Assembly (NCBI GenBank): GCA_965206775.1
Contig: CBDBKU010000002.1
Span: 1,736,001-1,800,000 of the forward strand
DNA: 64,000 nt
Direction of reading: 5' to 3'
DNA from: VXMF01 sp965206775
Lineage (GTDB): Bacteria > Acidobacteriota > Terriglobia > Bryobacterales > UBA6623
The notes under the pieces are model-generated. The model was not told where the DNA came from. It did not search any database and saw nothing but the letters and a program-made list of their open reading frames with translations. Below, piece after piece: positions 43,636 through 54,785 of this stretch. Position numbers and translations under genes: made by a program. The stretch's first letter is position 1. The number at the start of each line of letters is the position of its first letter.

Positions 43636-46600
43636 CTACTCCCTTGTAAATGTCTCGTCGAGGTTCAAGAGCACGTTCGCGACCATGACCCACGGTGCAA
43701 GCTGCGTGTCGGCGAGGCTGACCCGCCGTCCATCGAACGCTTTCGAGACAAGATCACTGGCTCGCATCGGCTCCGCTTCGTACTTCGCCGCCATCCGATC
43801 CAGAAGCTCGAGCAGCCTGTCCAGCTCGTCCGAATCGGGCCTGCGAGCCAACACTGTCCGGAAACCATGGGAGATGCGGTTAGCGCGACCGGCGCCGACC
43901 TCGGACAGCATTCTTTCTGCGAGCGCTCCGGCCGCCTCGACAAAGGCCGGGTCGTTGAGAGTGTTGAGTGCCTGCAACGGAGTGTTGGACAACGACCGGT
44001 CGACGGTGCAGACCGTCCGGTCAGGGGCGTCGAAGTTCATGAAGGCCGGGTATACGACGGTGCGCTTGTAGAACGTGTAGAGTCCCCGGCGATACCGATC
44101 AGCTCCATCGCTGGTCGGCCAACGCTTGAATCCGCCTTCAATGAAGTGATCGCCGAATACTTCGGCGGGCTGCGGCGGAAATACGCTAGGGCCACCTAGC
44201 ACCCGGCTCAGCTGGCCGCTCGATGCCAGCGCGATGTCCCGCACGGTCTCGGCCCCGACCCTATACCGGGCCCCTCGCGAAAGCAGGGCGTTGTTCGGAT
44301 CCTTTTCGATCTTCTCGGCGCTCGCCGACGAAGTCTGCCGATACGCAGCGGAACTCATGATCGTCTTGAGAAAAGCCTGTGTGTCCCAGTCCAAGCGGAC
44401 GAACTCGGTCGCAAGCCAGTCCATAAGCTCCGGGTGCGAAGGAGGGTCGCCCTGCGAGCCGAAGTCTTCCGGCGTTCCGACTAGACCCCGGCCGAACAGC
44501 CGGTTCCAGATCTGGTTTGCCCGCACACGCGCCGTCAGGGGATTGGCATCTGCGGTCAGCCACTGCGACAGAGCCAATCGGTCTCCTACCGCTGGCGGAT
44601 CACCGGAAGTCAGCACCGACGGCACGCCCGCGGCGACCCGCTCGCCAACGTCAAGGAAGTTGCCTCGGTTCTGAACGCGGGTTTCCCGAGGCTCCGGTAA
44701 TTCGCGCATGACCATGGCTTTCGTCGTGCGCTCGTCCCGGAACGACTCCAAGCTCGCTTTCAGCGCGGCGTACTGGCGCCGTTCGGCCTCGAGTTCCGGG
44801 GTAATCGATCGGTAGTGTGCCGCAAGGCGGGCCGCATCGCCCTTCGAGCGCTGGGCCGGGCTGGTAGCTAGCACCTGCCGCACTTTGGACGGTGTCGCCT
44901 GGAAAGCGGCAAGTTGTGCCCCGCCAAGGGATGTGGCCGAGACGCGGAACCGGCCCAGTAGGTCTTTCGAGTCCTCGGGCGAGTCCTGGATCAGCCGAAC
45001 CCTAAGCAGCGAACCGTCGGGCAGGTCCACCGGCCGTTCGAGGCGCAGCACGGCGCGTCGCTTGTCGCTGTCGCGAAGCGCTCCGGACTCCAGGCTCCAT
45101 GCAGTCTCCGGTTTCCCGTCCAGCACGGAGGCGAGATTCACGGAACTCCATCCGCCGTGGTCGGCGGTTCCGCTTGAGAAACGCATCCGCGAATCCCTCT
45201 CGGCGCCGAAGAAAGGCTCGAAGTAGAAGCCGTACGCACCCCGATCATTGGTCAGCTTGAGGAGGATCTCATTCGTCCCGGAACGCAAGTCAAGCTTCAA
45301 TTCTTCCTGGTCCGGCGCTATGCTCCGTGTCGGATCGGACGAGTGGATCAGTTCGGAATTCAGCCAGACTTTCAGCCCCTTGAGGGTTCCCATTGAGACG
45401 AGAACGGATGTCGGCTCGTGGACCTCGACAGTCCGGTACGCGTAGCTGGCGCAATTCGATTCCGAGTCGTTCGGGATGTAGCCCAAGTAGTGGACCCGAC
45501 CGTCTGTCCATCGCTTCTGCTCGTTCCAAGCGAGATGGCCTTCCTCGTATGTCGCCGCCAGGTCTATGTCGCCGCCAGGTCTACGTTTGATTCCGGCGGG
45601 AACACGGTTCGGAACGCTTCGTCTCTCGAGCCAACCCGGAACGGACCGAGAGCGTGCCAGTTGTTCCATACCGGCTTGTTGTCGAGCGCAGCATCGTGCC
45701 CCTCCTGTCGCGTGGGAGTCCATGCTTCGGCCTCGATTCCGGTCAGCAAGAACGCTCCGCCCTCCCCCCAGCCCGGCCCGCTTCCGGGCAAGCTCTCGTG
45801 CGGCATCGCCTCGATCCGAAGTCCGGTCAGTTTCGTGGATTCCGGTTCGAACTCGAGTTCGAAGACCTCGGGGCTATCGCCTGGTTTCCGGACGAGCACC
45901 GAACTGTCAGGAAGCACCTCCAAGTCGGCACCGCCCGCCGAAGTGGCACTGACAGGCCGGAGCGCGCGCCAGGCGTCCCGCCATTCGGCGAGGCTGCGTA
46001 CCGTTCGCGCCTCCCAGGCCCTCTGCGAAGCAGCCAGTTTCGCGGTCGGCGTGTCAAGAATCGCCTTCGCCGCTTCGACCTCCGCCGTCCGGCGGCTCAA
46101 TTGTTCCGCGTCACCGGTGAAGACATCCAATTCGGCAGAGATCTTGATCGCGCTGTCAGTTGTATTGTTGAAGATCGCGTAGAGCTGGTAGTACTCGCTT
46201 TGCTTGAACGGGTCGTACTTGTGGTCGTGGCATTGGGCGCAGCCCACCGTCGAGCCGAGCCAGACAGTTGCGGTCGTGTCCACGCGATCTTTCACGGTGG
46301 CGTCGTAGAACTCGTCGTTCTTCGAGCCTGACTCGTCATTGACCATCGTGTTCCGATGGAATCCGGTGGCGACGATTTGCTCCACGGTCGGGTCGGGCAG
46401 CAGGTCACCGGCAAGCTGCTCGGTAGTGAAGCGGTCGAAGGGCAGGTTGCGGTTGAAGGCGTCAACCACCCAGTCGCGGTAGGCCCACATCGTGCGCGGC
46501 TCGTCGCTCTCGTATCCGTTCGTGTCGGCATAGCGCGCCAGATCGAGCCAGTATCCCGCCCAGTGCTCGCCGAAGTGGGGTGACTTGAGCATGCGGTCGA

Positions 46601-47303
46601 CCAATTTCCCGTAGGCATCCGGGCTGGTGTCTTCGAGGAACCGATCGACTTCGTCAACGGTCGGCGGCAGCCCTCTCAGGTCGAGACTGATTCGGCGAAT
46701 CAGCGTTTCCTTGGAAGCTTCCGGGGCGAAGGACAGGCCCTTCTCCTCCAGGCGGGCCAGGACGAAGCTGTCAATGGAGTTGCGAACCGCTTCTGGCGTG
46801 CCGACCGTGGGGGGCACATGGCGCACCGCTGGCTGGTACGACCAGTGCTGGGAAATCTGATCCGTCGACACTCCGACGCCGTCTGGCCAATCGGCTCCCC
46901 GGTCTATCCAGGTCTTGATGAAGCCGACATCGTCCTCCGACAGCCTCTCGCCCGTCATGGGCATCGCGTTCAGGTCGCCAATCCCCGCGATCCGCTGGAA
47001 CAACGGGCTGCTGGCGGCCGCTCCTGGCAGTATGTTCGGTCCGGAGACTCCGCCCCGGAGGGCAACGGTCCTGGAATCGAGGCGAAACTCCCCTAGCTGC
47101 TGCGCAGCGCCGTGGCACCCTTGGCATCGCTGTTCGAAGATCGGATAGATTTCCGACTGGAAATCAATCGTCCGCCCGGAATCACCCGGCGTCTTCTCGT
47201 CCGCGAAGCCGGGCACTGCGGATGCAGCAAGCAAAAGGATGGACGCTACTCCGGCAGCGCCTCCCCCCGGAATCTGCAGGAACCATCCTTTGTTTCCGGA
47301 CAT
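43636..47303 (-). pseudogene. PSCyt1-DUF1549-DUF1553 protein split by a 17-bp tandem duplication
   Basis: The 5' frame (from about 47303, ATG with GAGG upstream) has a signal sequence, CQGCH heme motif, LIRRISLDLRGLPPTVDEVD and VGCAQCHDHKYDPF. It ends at a TAG at about 45564. The 3' frame resumes with TYEEGHLAWNEQKRW and carries WNRLFGRGLVGTPEDFGSQG, MDWLATEFVRLDWDTQAFLK and TPLQALNTLNDPAFVEAAG of DUF1553, to the stop at 43636. Between them 17 bases are repeated in tandem (45549-45565 and 45566-45582). Removing one unit restores VDLAATYEEGHL and one protein of about 1215 residues. It is the operon partner of the DUF1501 gene. It could be a pseudogene, a reversible switch or a sequence error. 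Confidence 0.9.
45549..45582 (-). repeat. 17-bp tandem duplication in the PSCyt1/DUF1553 gene
   Basis: Two perfect adjacent copies of ATGTCGCCGCCAGGTCT (plus strand) occupy 45549-45565 and 45566-45582. Because 17 is not a multiple of 3, the second copy shifts the frame. Confidence 0.93.
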
Positions 47304-47497
47304 CGTCATACCTCGCAGGCCGCTCTCCGGCCTCGAATCCACTGAGGAACCCAACCGAGCGAGCCACCATCTAGCGAGCTTCCGTCCGCGCTAGCTCGAC
47401 TCGTCCATGGGCGGGCAGCGATTGGGCCTGATGTTTGCGGAACCACAGGCATTGTAGCCCGCGAAGCGGGAGCAGCGACCGGTAACAGCGGAAATAG

Positions 47498-49213
47498 CTA
47501 CTGCATCCCGCCAGAATGGGCTTGGCGTAGCGCCGCCTTCCTGCGGTGACTCTCGAGGATTGCGCGGCCTTTCGCGCTTTTTCCGTTGCGCACGCAGGCT
47601 AGGCCCCACGAGTAGTAAGCCTCGGCCAAGGATGGATCGAGATTGACTGCCCTTTCGAACAAGCTCTCGGCCTCCGCGTATTGTCCGTCGCGGAATCGAA
47701 TCTTGCCGAGGTGATAGTGGGCTTCTGCGAATCCAGGTTCCCGATCGAGGGCCGCCTGGAACGACCCCTCGGCCCTGGCCGCCTCGCCGGCCGCCAACTG
47801 GGCTAGCCCCAGTCGAAGCCAGTACCTCGGTGGGATCGTATCGGGATCACCTAGGCGCAAAGCCGCTCGATAGCTCTCGATCGCTCTCAGGGGCTGTGAC
47901 AGGTATTCGTAGAGGGATCCTAGGTAGTAGTGCAGTTCGCGGTCGGACGCGTGCAGTTGCAATCCGCTCTTGACGAACTCCAGCCCTGCTTCCGCCGTTC
48001 CCAGTTCCTGGCAAATCAGTCCGATTCCGCCATACGGGCGGGCTAGACGAGAGTTAATTGACAGTGACGTCAGGTAGACCTCGAGGGCCGCTCCCCACTG
48101 CTGGCCGGCGAGCAGCGAGTCCCCGAATTCGGCGAAAAAGCGCGCTTGCCTTGCGTCGCCATTGCGGGATTCTTCTGGCGGCTTCAAGCCCCGGCAGTTC
48201 ACCCGGGACTTCACGTTAAAGAAGATCTTCGCCCCTCGCGGGTCCTTGGAGGCAGCTTTTTCGAATACTTCCAGCGCCGCTCCGCGCTGTCCGCGATCGA
48301 GGAAGAAGAGTCCGAGATTGAGATAGCCGTCGGCGCGATCCGGCGCCATCCGAATGCCCGTCTCGAGTTCGCGCCGGGCGGCGTCGTACTCGCCCAGTCG
48401 CGCGAGTGCCGATCCGAGCAGGAATCGAGCTTCAGCCGGCCTCGATTCAAGCGCTAGGTCGGACAGGATGGCCGCGCAGTTCCGGTACTCCTTCAACTGG
48501 TAGTGCGCCAGGGCTAGGTACATCCCGGCCTCGTACCAGCCCGGTCTCGCCTCCCGCGCCTTTTCCAGCGGGGCGAGCGCTTGGCGGTACAAGACGTTGC
48601 GGAAGAGCATCTGGCCGATCGCGAGCAGCATGCCCGGGTCGGAACTCTGCTCTGTCATCTCGGCTAGCTGGTCGACCGCCAAGTCTTCCCGGCCGCTGCC
48701 GAACCGGGCTCGAGCCAGATCCATCGATGCCGCCGAATGCGAAAGGCCATGGCGATGAGCTGCCTCGAGATGCGGCAGTGCATCGCGCGGCGAATCGAGT
48801 CTCAGGTAGCAAGCGCCCGCGAGGTAGCGCAAATTGGCATTCCGCTCGTCAACCGACGAGGCATCTCCAAGAAGCACGCACGCGTCCTCTCTCTTTCCCA
48901 TCCGTACCAGCGCCCTCGACCAGGGATCGGCGATTTCGACAACACTCGCTCCGAGCTCCCGGGCGCGGCTGAAGCGCTGCGCGGCCTCTTCAAATCGGGC
49001 TCCAGCCATCGAGATCCTCCCCAGCCAGCTGTAAGCGGAAGCTCCGGTGCCGGGTTCTCGCGCGGCTGTCTCCGCCAGTCTCGTTGCCTCTGCCAGCTGG
49101 CCCTGGTCGACAAGCTTCTCGATTTGCCTTCCCCACGAACTCTCGTCTGCCCCGAGAGCGAACGGCGGGCCCAGCAGCACCGAAAAGACTCCAACCAGCG
49201 CCCCGTACTTCAT
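47498..49213 (-). CDS. Secreted TPR-repeat protein
   Basis: 571 residues from ATG 49213. The frame is open to 49282, but the start at 49213 gives a clean signal peptide (YGALVGVFSVLLGPPFALG). Tetratricopeptide units run through most of the protein, for example ASAYSWLGRISMAGARFEEA, AEARFLLGSALARLGEYDAA, and near the end AEAHYHLGKIRFRDGQYAEA. No catalytic domain is visible. It is likely a periplasmic scaffold. It lies 69 bases after the next TPR gene and 190 bases before the PSCyt1/DUF1553 gene on the same strand. Confidence 0.9.
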   Translation of the reverse strand: MKYGALVGVFSVLLGPPFALGADESSWGRQIEKLVDQGQLAEATRLAETAAREPGTGASAYSWLGRISMAGARFEEAAQRFSRARELGASVVEIADPWSRALVRMGKREDACVLLGDASSVDERNANLRYLAGACYLRLDSPRDALPHLEAAHRHGLSHSAASMDLARARFGSGREDLAVDQLAEMTEQSSDPGMLLAIGQMLFRNVLYRQALAPLEKAREARPGWYEAGMYLALAHYQLKEYRNCAAILSDLALESRPAEARFLLGSALARLGEYDAARRELETGIRMAPDRADGYLNLGLFFLDRGQRGAALEVFEKAASKDPRGAKIFFNVKSRVNCRGLKPPEESRNGDARQARFFAEFGDSLLAGQQWGAALEVYLTSLSINSRLARPYGGIGLICQELGTAEAGLEFVKSGLQLHASDRELHYYLGSLYEYLSQPLRAIESYRAALRLGDPDTIPPRYWLRLGLAQLAAGEAARAEGSFQAALDREPGFAEAHYHLGKIRFRDGQYAEAESLFERAVNLDPSLAEAYYSWGLACVRNGKSAKGRAILESHRRKAALRQAHSGGMQ

Positions 49214-49282
49214 GATGTTCGGCCGTTGAAAGGCCTCGGGCGGCCGGACGGGGGCTTCCCGTCCGGTGGGCGGCTCCGGCAC

Positions 49283-51112
49283 TTATTGCCTGCCATTGGA
49301 CTGGCCGGGATCGTACTCGCGTTCGACATCCTGGTCCCGTCGCAGCGCCCGCTGCTTGTTGAGCCTTGTGAAGACGGCTGCCTCGCGCTTGGCGTCCTCC
49401 ATCCGGCTGGTGGCCCGGTAAGCCTGCGAGAGGTAGAGCCGCAAGGAAGCCAGCTCGGGGTCGACCGCGATGGCCTTTTCCATTTCCGGAATCGTCTCGT
49501 CGTATCGCCTGAGCTGAATCAATGCCTTGCCCAGCCCGGCATATGTTTGCGCCGAGCGAGGATTCTGGGCCAGGGCTCGCCGGAAATGGCCCAGGCTGCC
49601 CTCGGCGTCGCCGAGTCGCAGTACGACTTCTCCGAGCAAACGGTGCGCTTCGGTGAATCCCGAATCGATTGCCAGCGCTTGGTCCAGATAGCCCCTAGCT
49701 TCCGGGAACCTGCCCATGTTCTCGAGCTGCCAGGCGACCTGGTAGTGACTGTTGGCCAGATCGGGAAACTTGGCGAGGGCGCTCTGCGCTTCCTGCAAGG
49801 CCCGCTCGAAATCGTGATTCTTGTAGTGCGCATCGACGAGCAGGAACCGCAGATCCGCGCTGTCGGGATCCAGTTCGACAGCCTTCCGGAAGCTCTCGAC
49901 CGCCCCGTCGTAATAGCGGCCTTGCAGATATTGCAGGCCAAGGAAGGCGATGAGCTTGACGTTGTCCGGCCGGATCCTCACTGCCACTCTTAGGTGCGGG
50001 ATCGCGTCTTCGTGATTGCCGCTCCGGACCAGGATGTTTCCCAGCAACGTCCGCGCCTCGTAGAATTCCGGCCGCAGTTCGACTGCTTTCTCCAGATGCG
50101 GGACAGCGTCTTCCGGCCGCTCCAGCGACACGTGCGCGAGGGCCATGTTGTAGTACGCCTCGGAGTAGCGCGGACGCATCTCGACAACACGGCCCAGGAT
50201 GGGAAGAGCTTCGCGGTGGAATCCGTTCCGTCCCAGCGCGGTCGCGGCACTCAGCATTACGTCCGGATCCCCGGACGCGGCCAGTGCCTTGGCCCGTGCG
50301 TCTGCCTCGACGAACTTCTTGTTCTGCAGCAGCATCCTGAGTTCGACGAGGCCTCGTATCTCGTCCTGGAGCTTGTTCTTCCATCTCTCGGCGAGGTCGA
50401 ACTCGTGCCGAGCTTCCCCGGTTCGGCCCTGTCTTTGGTATGCCTGTCCCAGCAGAAAGTGGGTCTCCCCTTGCTCGGGCCTCCTTCTTACGGTCTCCTC
50501 CAGCAGGTCCACGGCATCACCGATCCGGCCAATTCTCAGGTACCCGCTGGCCAACCGGGTGCGAACATCTAGGATCGTTCCGATCTCCACGGCGCGCTCG
50601 AAGTACTGAACCGCCTCCTCCGTGTCCCCGCTGCTGAGGCCGATCCGTCCCAGGTAGTACAGGGAATAGGCATCGGGCGGCTCGAATTCCAGTTCCTTCA
50701 GAAAAGCGTTCTTGGCTTGCGGCATGTCAAGGAGATGCCAGTACGCCAGGCCGAGTTGGTAGTACGCCCCGGGAATCTGCGGGTGGATAGCGATGGCCTG
50801 CTGCAATTCCTGGACTACAAGCCCGTACTGCTCCCCATCCAGATGCACCTGGGCCTGCTCGAGGTGACGATTGAGCGCTGCCTGCGGGCCCTGGGCCAGG
50901 AGCGGAGCGGAAACCGCGGTGAGCAAGCTGAAAAGGCTCCCAATCGCTACGGTGCGCCAGTTGAATCGTTGAATCCATGGCAAGGTGTTGCAAGAGCGCT
51001 CAGGCTTGCTTGCATCCTGGGTCCCAGACCCGACCAGCCTTGAATATTCCGAGCTGATGTCAGGCTGGTACGGCTGGGCTATCCTTGCGGATCTCTGAAT
51101 TCGAAATGGCAT
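49283..51112 (-). CDS. TPR-repeat protein with N-terminal membrane anchor or signal
   Basis: 609 residues from ATG 51112. A hydrophobic stretch, AIGSLFSLLTAVSAPLLAQG, starts about 53 residues in. The true start may be a TTG at 50983, which would put the signal at the N-terminus. From there to the end the protein is a chain of about 14 TPR units (GAYYQLGLAYWHLLDMPQAK, AYSLYYLGRIGLSSGDTEEA, AQTYAGLGKALIQLRRYDET). The tail is charged (RRDQDVEREYDPGQSN). It diverges from another TPR gene at 51425 and is likely first in an operon with the TPR gene downstream. Confidence 0.88.
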   Translation of the reverse strand: MPFRIQRSARIAQPYQPDISSEYSRLVGSGTQDASKPERSCNTLPWIQRFNWRTVAIGSLFSLLTAVSAPLLAQGPQAALNRHLEQAQVHLDGEQYGLVVQELQQAIAIHPQIPGAYYQLGLAYWHLLDMPQAKNAFLKELEFEPPDAYSLYYLGRIGLSSGDTEEAVQYFERAVEIGTILDVRTRLASGYLRIGRIGDAVDLLEETVRRRPEQGETHFLLGQAYQRQGRTGEARHEFDLAERWKNKLQDEIRGLVELRMLLQNKKFVEADARAKALAASGDPDVMLSAATALGRNGFHREALPILGRVVEMRPRYSEAYYNMALAHVSLERPEDAVPHLEKAVELRPEFYEARTLLGNILVRSGNHEDAIPHLRVAVRIRPDNVKLIAFLGLQYLQGRYYDGAVESFRKAVELDPDSADLRFLLVDAHYKNHDFERALQEAQSALAKFPDLANSHYQVAWQLENMGRFPEARGYLDQALAIDSGFTEAHRLLGEVVLRLGDAEGSLGHFRRALAQNPRSAQTYAGLGKALIQLRRYDETIPEMEKAIAVDPELASLRLYLSQAYRATSRMEDAKREAAVFTRLNKQRALRRDQDVEREYDPGQSNGRQ

Positions 51113-51424
51113 GTCGAAGCCGGGAGGCCTCCACGCACGCATGCGGCGGAAAACGTTGCAATCAGTGTATCGCCGCCTTGTACTGCTCCGCCGACGCACT
51201 GCAAGCGCAAGGGCCTGGAGGTTCAAGGGTGTAGCTGCCGCGGCCGAAACAGCAATCGATTCCGGCAGGCGCACAGCAGTTGCTTGACGGCGAGCGTTGG
51301 CTGAGCAAACGATAATCGAGGGATGGAGGGCCCGATCCGATCATCGGCCAGTTGGCGGTACGGCCCGCCGCCCGCCGCTAGACCGCAAGCCTCGCCGCAT
51401 CGGCAAGTGCCAGGTCGCCCCAAT

Positions 51425-52978
51425 ATGCGCGACACGACAAGTCCCGTTGCACGGATCTTAGGCAAGCATTCGGCGTTGCTCGCTCTGATTCTCTGCGGAC
51501 TCGCGGTGCCCGACCTTGGCAAGGCCCAGGCTGCCGGCGCGGACGAGATCGAGGCGCGAGTGGCTTCCCATCTCGAAGCGGCCAAGCAGGCCGAAGCAGT
51601 CCAGGACTATCTGGCGGCGGCCGGAGAATATGAGTCCATCCTTGCGTTGCGGCCCGGATGGGCGCTCATCCACCAAAGTCTTGGCGTGACCTACCACCTC
51701 GCCAAGCGATTCCCGCAAGCGATCGAGCAATTGCAGCTAGCCGTCGGCCTGGATGACCAGCTCTGGGGAGCGTTTCTGTTCCTCGGAATGGACTATTACC
51801 AGACGCACCAGTTCGAATTTGCGATATCCGCTCTCGACAAGGGCCTGGCACTGAATCCTGAAATGGTAGAGATGCGACGTTGGCTAGGCCTGAGCCACGC
51901 CGCTCTGCAACGCTACGAGGAGGCGATTGGCCACTTGCTGCACGTGACCAACGCGAATGCCGACGATCCCGAGGCGCTGTTCCACCTTGCACGGACCTAC
52001 GACAAGCGGGCGTCGCAGCTGTTCCAGTCGATCGGCGAGCGAGAGCCGGAGTCGCCCTTCGTGTATCTGCTGCAGGCGGAGCGACTCGCGTCGGAGGACG
52101 ACCTGGCCAGGGCGCGGGCAGAATACAGGCGGGCTCTGGATCTCAGGCCCGATTTGACGGGAATCCTTCATTCTGTGGAGCCAGCTCGGGCTGGGAGCCT
52201 TTCGCCCGGCGATCAGGCGACAGGTCCGTTCGCCGAGATCCGGTCGAGATTTTCGGCAGGTCGGTACCTGGAGGCGTCGGACGAAGCCAAGCATCTCCTC
52301 GTCGCGCAACCCGGCCAGGCTGAAGCGATGTACTGGCTGGGCCGATCGTACAAGGGCCTTGCTGCTGCGACCCTGGACCGCTTGACGGAATCCGCACCGG
52401 AGTCCTATAGAGTGGACCAGCTTGCCGGCGAGTTCCACGAAGACAGGACCGAGTTCGGGAAGGCGGTCGAAGCGTACCGGAGAGCTCTGGATAAACAGCC
52501 GGAAGTTCCCGGGCTGCGCTATGCAGTCGGCGCTGTCTATTGGAAGATGGGCCGCTTCGAAGAAGCGCAGGAGTGGCTTGAGGCGGAATTGGAACGCAAT
52601 CCGCACCACGCGCTAGCCCGGTATCGCCTCGGAAATTTGCTCCTTGATCGCGATCGGCCCAAGGAGGCGCTCCCGCACTTGCTGGAATCGCTTGCAGCGA
52701 ACCCCGATCTCGCCGAGGCCCGCTTCGACCTCGGACGAGCGTATCTTGCGGACGGGCAGCATGCCTCCGCGGTCGAAGCGCTCGAAGTGTACGCCCGGAT
52801 CGACCCAGGCAATGACCGGGTGCATTTCTTGCTGGGGAACGCCTACCGCGGCCTGGGCCGCCTGGAGGACGCCCAACGGGAATTCCGGCTCTACCAGGAG
52901 CTGAGCCGGGAGAGGCTGCGTAAGGTCCAGGGGGACGTGAGAAGCGTCTCGGAAGATCTCAAGCAGGCAGCCCCGTGA
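51425..52978 (+). CDS. Secreted TPR-repeat protein
   Basis: 517 residues from ATG 51425, chosen because a signal peptide (HSALLALILCGLAVPDLGKA) follows. The frame opens earlier, at 51323. TPR units fill residues 50-500, for example GWALIHQSLGVTYHLAKRFP, QAEAMYWLGRSYKGLAAATL and PGLRYAVGAVYWKMGRFEEA. It ends 22 bases before the tail of the convergent CRTAC1-type gene. It is similar in design, but not closely in sequence, to the TPR proteins at 47498, 49283 and 60258. Confidence 0.9.
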   Translation: MRDTTSPVARILGKHSALLALILCGLAVPDLGKAQAAGADEIEARVASHLEAAKQAEAVQDYLAAAGEYESILALRPGWALIHQSLGVTYHLAKRFPQAIEQLQLAVGLDDQLWGAFLFLGMDYYQTHQFEFAISALDKGLALNPEMVEMRRWLGLSHAALQRYEEAIGHLLHVTNANADDPEALFHLARTYDKRASQLFQSIGEREPESPFVYLLQAERLASEDDLARARAEYRRALDLRPDLTGILHSVEPARAGSLSPGDQATGPFAEIRSRFSAGRYLEASDEAKHLLVAQPGQAEAMYWLGRSYKGLAAATLDRLTESAPESYRVDQLAGEFHEDRTEFGKAVEAYRRALDKQPEVPGLRYAVGAVYWKMGRFEEAQEWLEAELERNPHHALARYRLGNLLLDRDRPKEALPHLLESLAANPDLAEARFDLGRAYLADGQHASAVEALEVYARIDPGNDRVHFLLGNAYRGLGRLEDAQREFRLYQELSRERLRKVQGDVRSVSEDLKQAAP

Positions 52979-52999
52979 GTCGGCAAGCGCAGTGCTGCG

Positions 53000-54643
53000 T
53001 TATCGCTCTGGCTCTTCAATCTGCAGTATGCGGTCGGCCTCCACAGCACTCAATGCCTGCTCTGCGCCGCTTGGCCACCGAATGCTGATCACATCGGCCT
53101 TCTTGTGCTCGCCGAGGCCGAAGTGAAGCCGTAGATCGCTATGCGACTGATAGCTGCCGCCGCTGCGCACCTCTCGGAATTGGCGCAGGCCGCCGGCCTC
53201 GAGCGTGACTCTTGCCCCTAATGCCGACCGATTGGAAGCAGTCCCCCTCAAGTCGAGCAGCAGCCAATGACCATCTGTGGCGCTTCCCCGCAGCAGCGTC
53301 GGCCTGGCATCGAGATTTGCAATCAGCAGGTCGATCCGGCCGTCGTTGTCGAAGTCCCCGGCAGCCAGGCCCCGGCTGGAGTAGGGTCCTGTCGAGCGGT
53401 TGGGCAGCGCGATTTCTTGGAATGTGCCGTCGCCTTGATTGCGGAAGGCCGAGTTCGGCTGGCGGTAGCGGATGCCGAAATCGTGGCGGTCAACTTCCGG
53501 GTAAACGTGGCCGTCCGCGATGACGATGTCTAGGAACCCGTCTAAGTCGAAGTCCGTGAACTGCACGCCCCAGCTCAGCTTGGGCCAGGTGGGCTCCCCC
53601 AGGCCCGACCTGGACGAGACGTCGCGGAACAGCCCGTCACCGACACCTCGATAGAGGGTGTTGTAGTCGTCGGAGAAGTTGGTGACGACCAAGTCCATGC
53701 GGCTGTCATTGTCGTAGTCGCCGAAGTCGACGCCCATTCCCGCCTGCTCCTTGCCATCGGCGCTCAGCGCAACGCCAGCGAGCAGGGCGATCTCGCTGAA
53801 GCTCTTGTCGCCGTTGTTCTGGAACAGGAAGTTGGCAGTCGAGTCGTTGGCGACATATATATCCTGGTCTCCGTCTCCGTCGTAGTCGGTCCAGACGACA
53901 CCCAGGCCGTAGGAGTCGGGAACCGCTCCGATTCCGGACTTGGTGGTAGCGTCTTGGAAGCGTCCGGCTCCAAGATTCTCGTAGAACCTGTCGCCGGCCG
54001 GAATCATGCCTCGTGGCCCGCACTGCACGCGGATGCCGCGGTAGCGGCACAGCTGGCTGTCGTCGGGAAGATCGCCGGGATCGAACTCTAGGTAGTTGGT
54101 GACGTAGACGTCTACGTCCCCGTCCGCGTCGTAGTCGCCGAATGCGGCTGAAGAGCTCCACTCGGCGCCTTCGGTTTCGACCGTGGCGGCGTTCTGAAAC
54201 GTGCCGTCTCCGCGATTGAGGTACAGGTGGTTCGGCCCGTAGTTGGTGACGTAGATGTCGTTGTAGCCGTTGTTGTCCACGTCGGCAACTGCGACGCCCA
54301 TGCCCCAACTCCCGTCTCCGAGTCCGACCTTCGAAGTCACGTCGGCGAATGTTCCGTCGCGGTTGTTGAGGTACAGGCGATCGGTGGCTCGGGAACTACC
54401 GTCTTGTAGCGTGCCAAGCGTCCCGCCGTTTACGAGGTAGACGTCGATCCAGCCATCGTTGTCATAGTCGATGAACGCGACGCCCCCCGTCATCGATTCG
54501 AGAATGTAGGGCTTCTCGGCAGTCCCCGAGACGAGTTCGAAGTCAAGGCCGCTCTGCGCCGAGACGTCGCGAAACTGTGCGTCGGCGGTCCAGCCTACGA
54601 GAACCACAGGAGCAGCGATTCGCAGGAGGCGGGCTAGACGCAT
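53000..54643 (-). CDS. CRTAC1-family protein (FG-GAP repeats plus ASPIC/UnbV)
   Basis: 547 residues. The N-terminal signal is VVLVGWTADA. About seven FG-GAP/VCBS units carry calcium-site-like motifs: DYDNDGWIDVY, DVDNNGYNDIY, DYDADGDVDVY, DYDGDGDQDIY, DYDNDSRMDLV, DFDLDGFLDIV, DFDNDGRIDLL. The C-terminus is the ASPIC/UnbV domain (DLRLHFGLGEHKKADVISIR, WPSG). Such proteins fold as secreted beta-propellers and often occur next to TPR proteins in Acidobacteria and Planctomycetes. Their ligand is unknown. It follows a paralogue by 142 bases. Confidence 0.93.
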   Translation of the reverse strand: MRLARLLRIAAPVVLVGWTADAQFRDVSAQSGLDFELVSGTAEKPYILESMTGGVAFIDYDNDGWIDVYLVNGGTLGTLQDGSSRATDRLYLNNRDGTFADVTSKVGLGDGSWGMGVAVADVDNNGYNDIYVTNYGPNHLYLNRGDGTFQNAATVETEGAEWSSSAAFGDYDADGDVDVYVTNYLEFDPGDLPDDSQLCRYRGIRVQCGPRGMIPAGDRFYENLGAGRFQDATTKSGIGAVPDSYGLGVVWTDYDGDGDQDIYVANDSTANFLFQNNGDKSFSEIALLAGVALSADGKEQAGMGVDFGDYDNDSRMDLVVTNFSDDYNTLYRGVGDGLFRDVSSRSGLGEPTWPKLSWGVQFTDFDLDGFLDIVIADGHVYPEVDRHDFGIRYRQPNSAFRNQGDGTFQEIALPNRSTGPYSSRGLAAGDFDNDGRIDLLIANLDARPTLLRGSATDGHWLLLDLRGTASNRSALGARVTLEAGGLRQFREVRSGGSYQSHSDLRLHFGLGEHKKADVISIRWPSGAEQALSAVEADRILQIEEPER

Positions 54644-54785
54644 CGGCAGTTCCTTGCTCTAGCATCATGCAATGGCACGCAGGTCGCGGGACTGGGATGA
54701 CGGTAGGAAACTTGAGCCGCTATCGGCACGCCGCTACTCGCTGCCTTCAGGGCGCGTCGTCGGTCCTGCCAGCCCGTTCGCGTTC

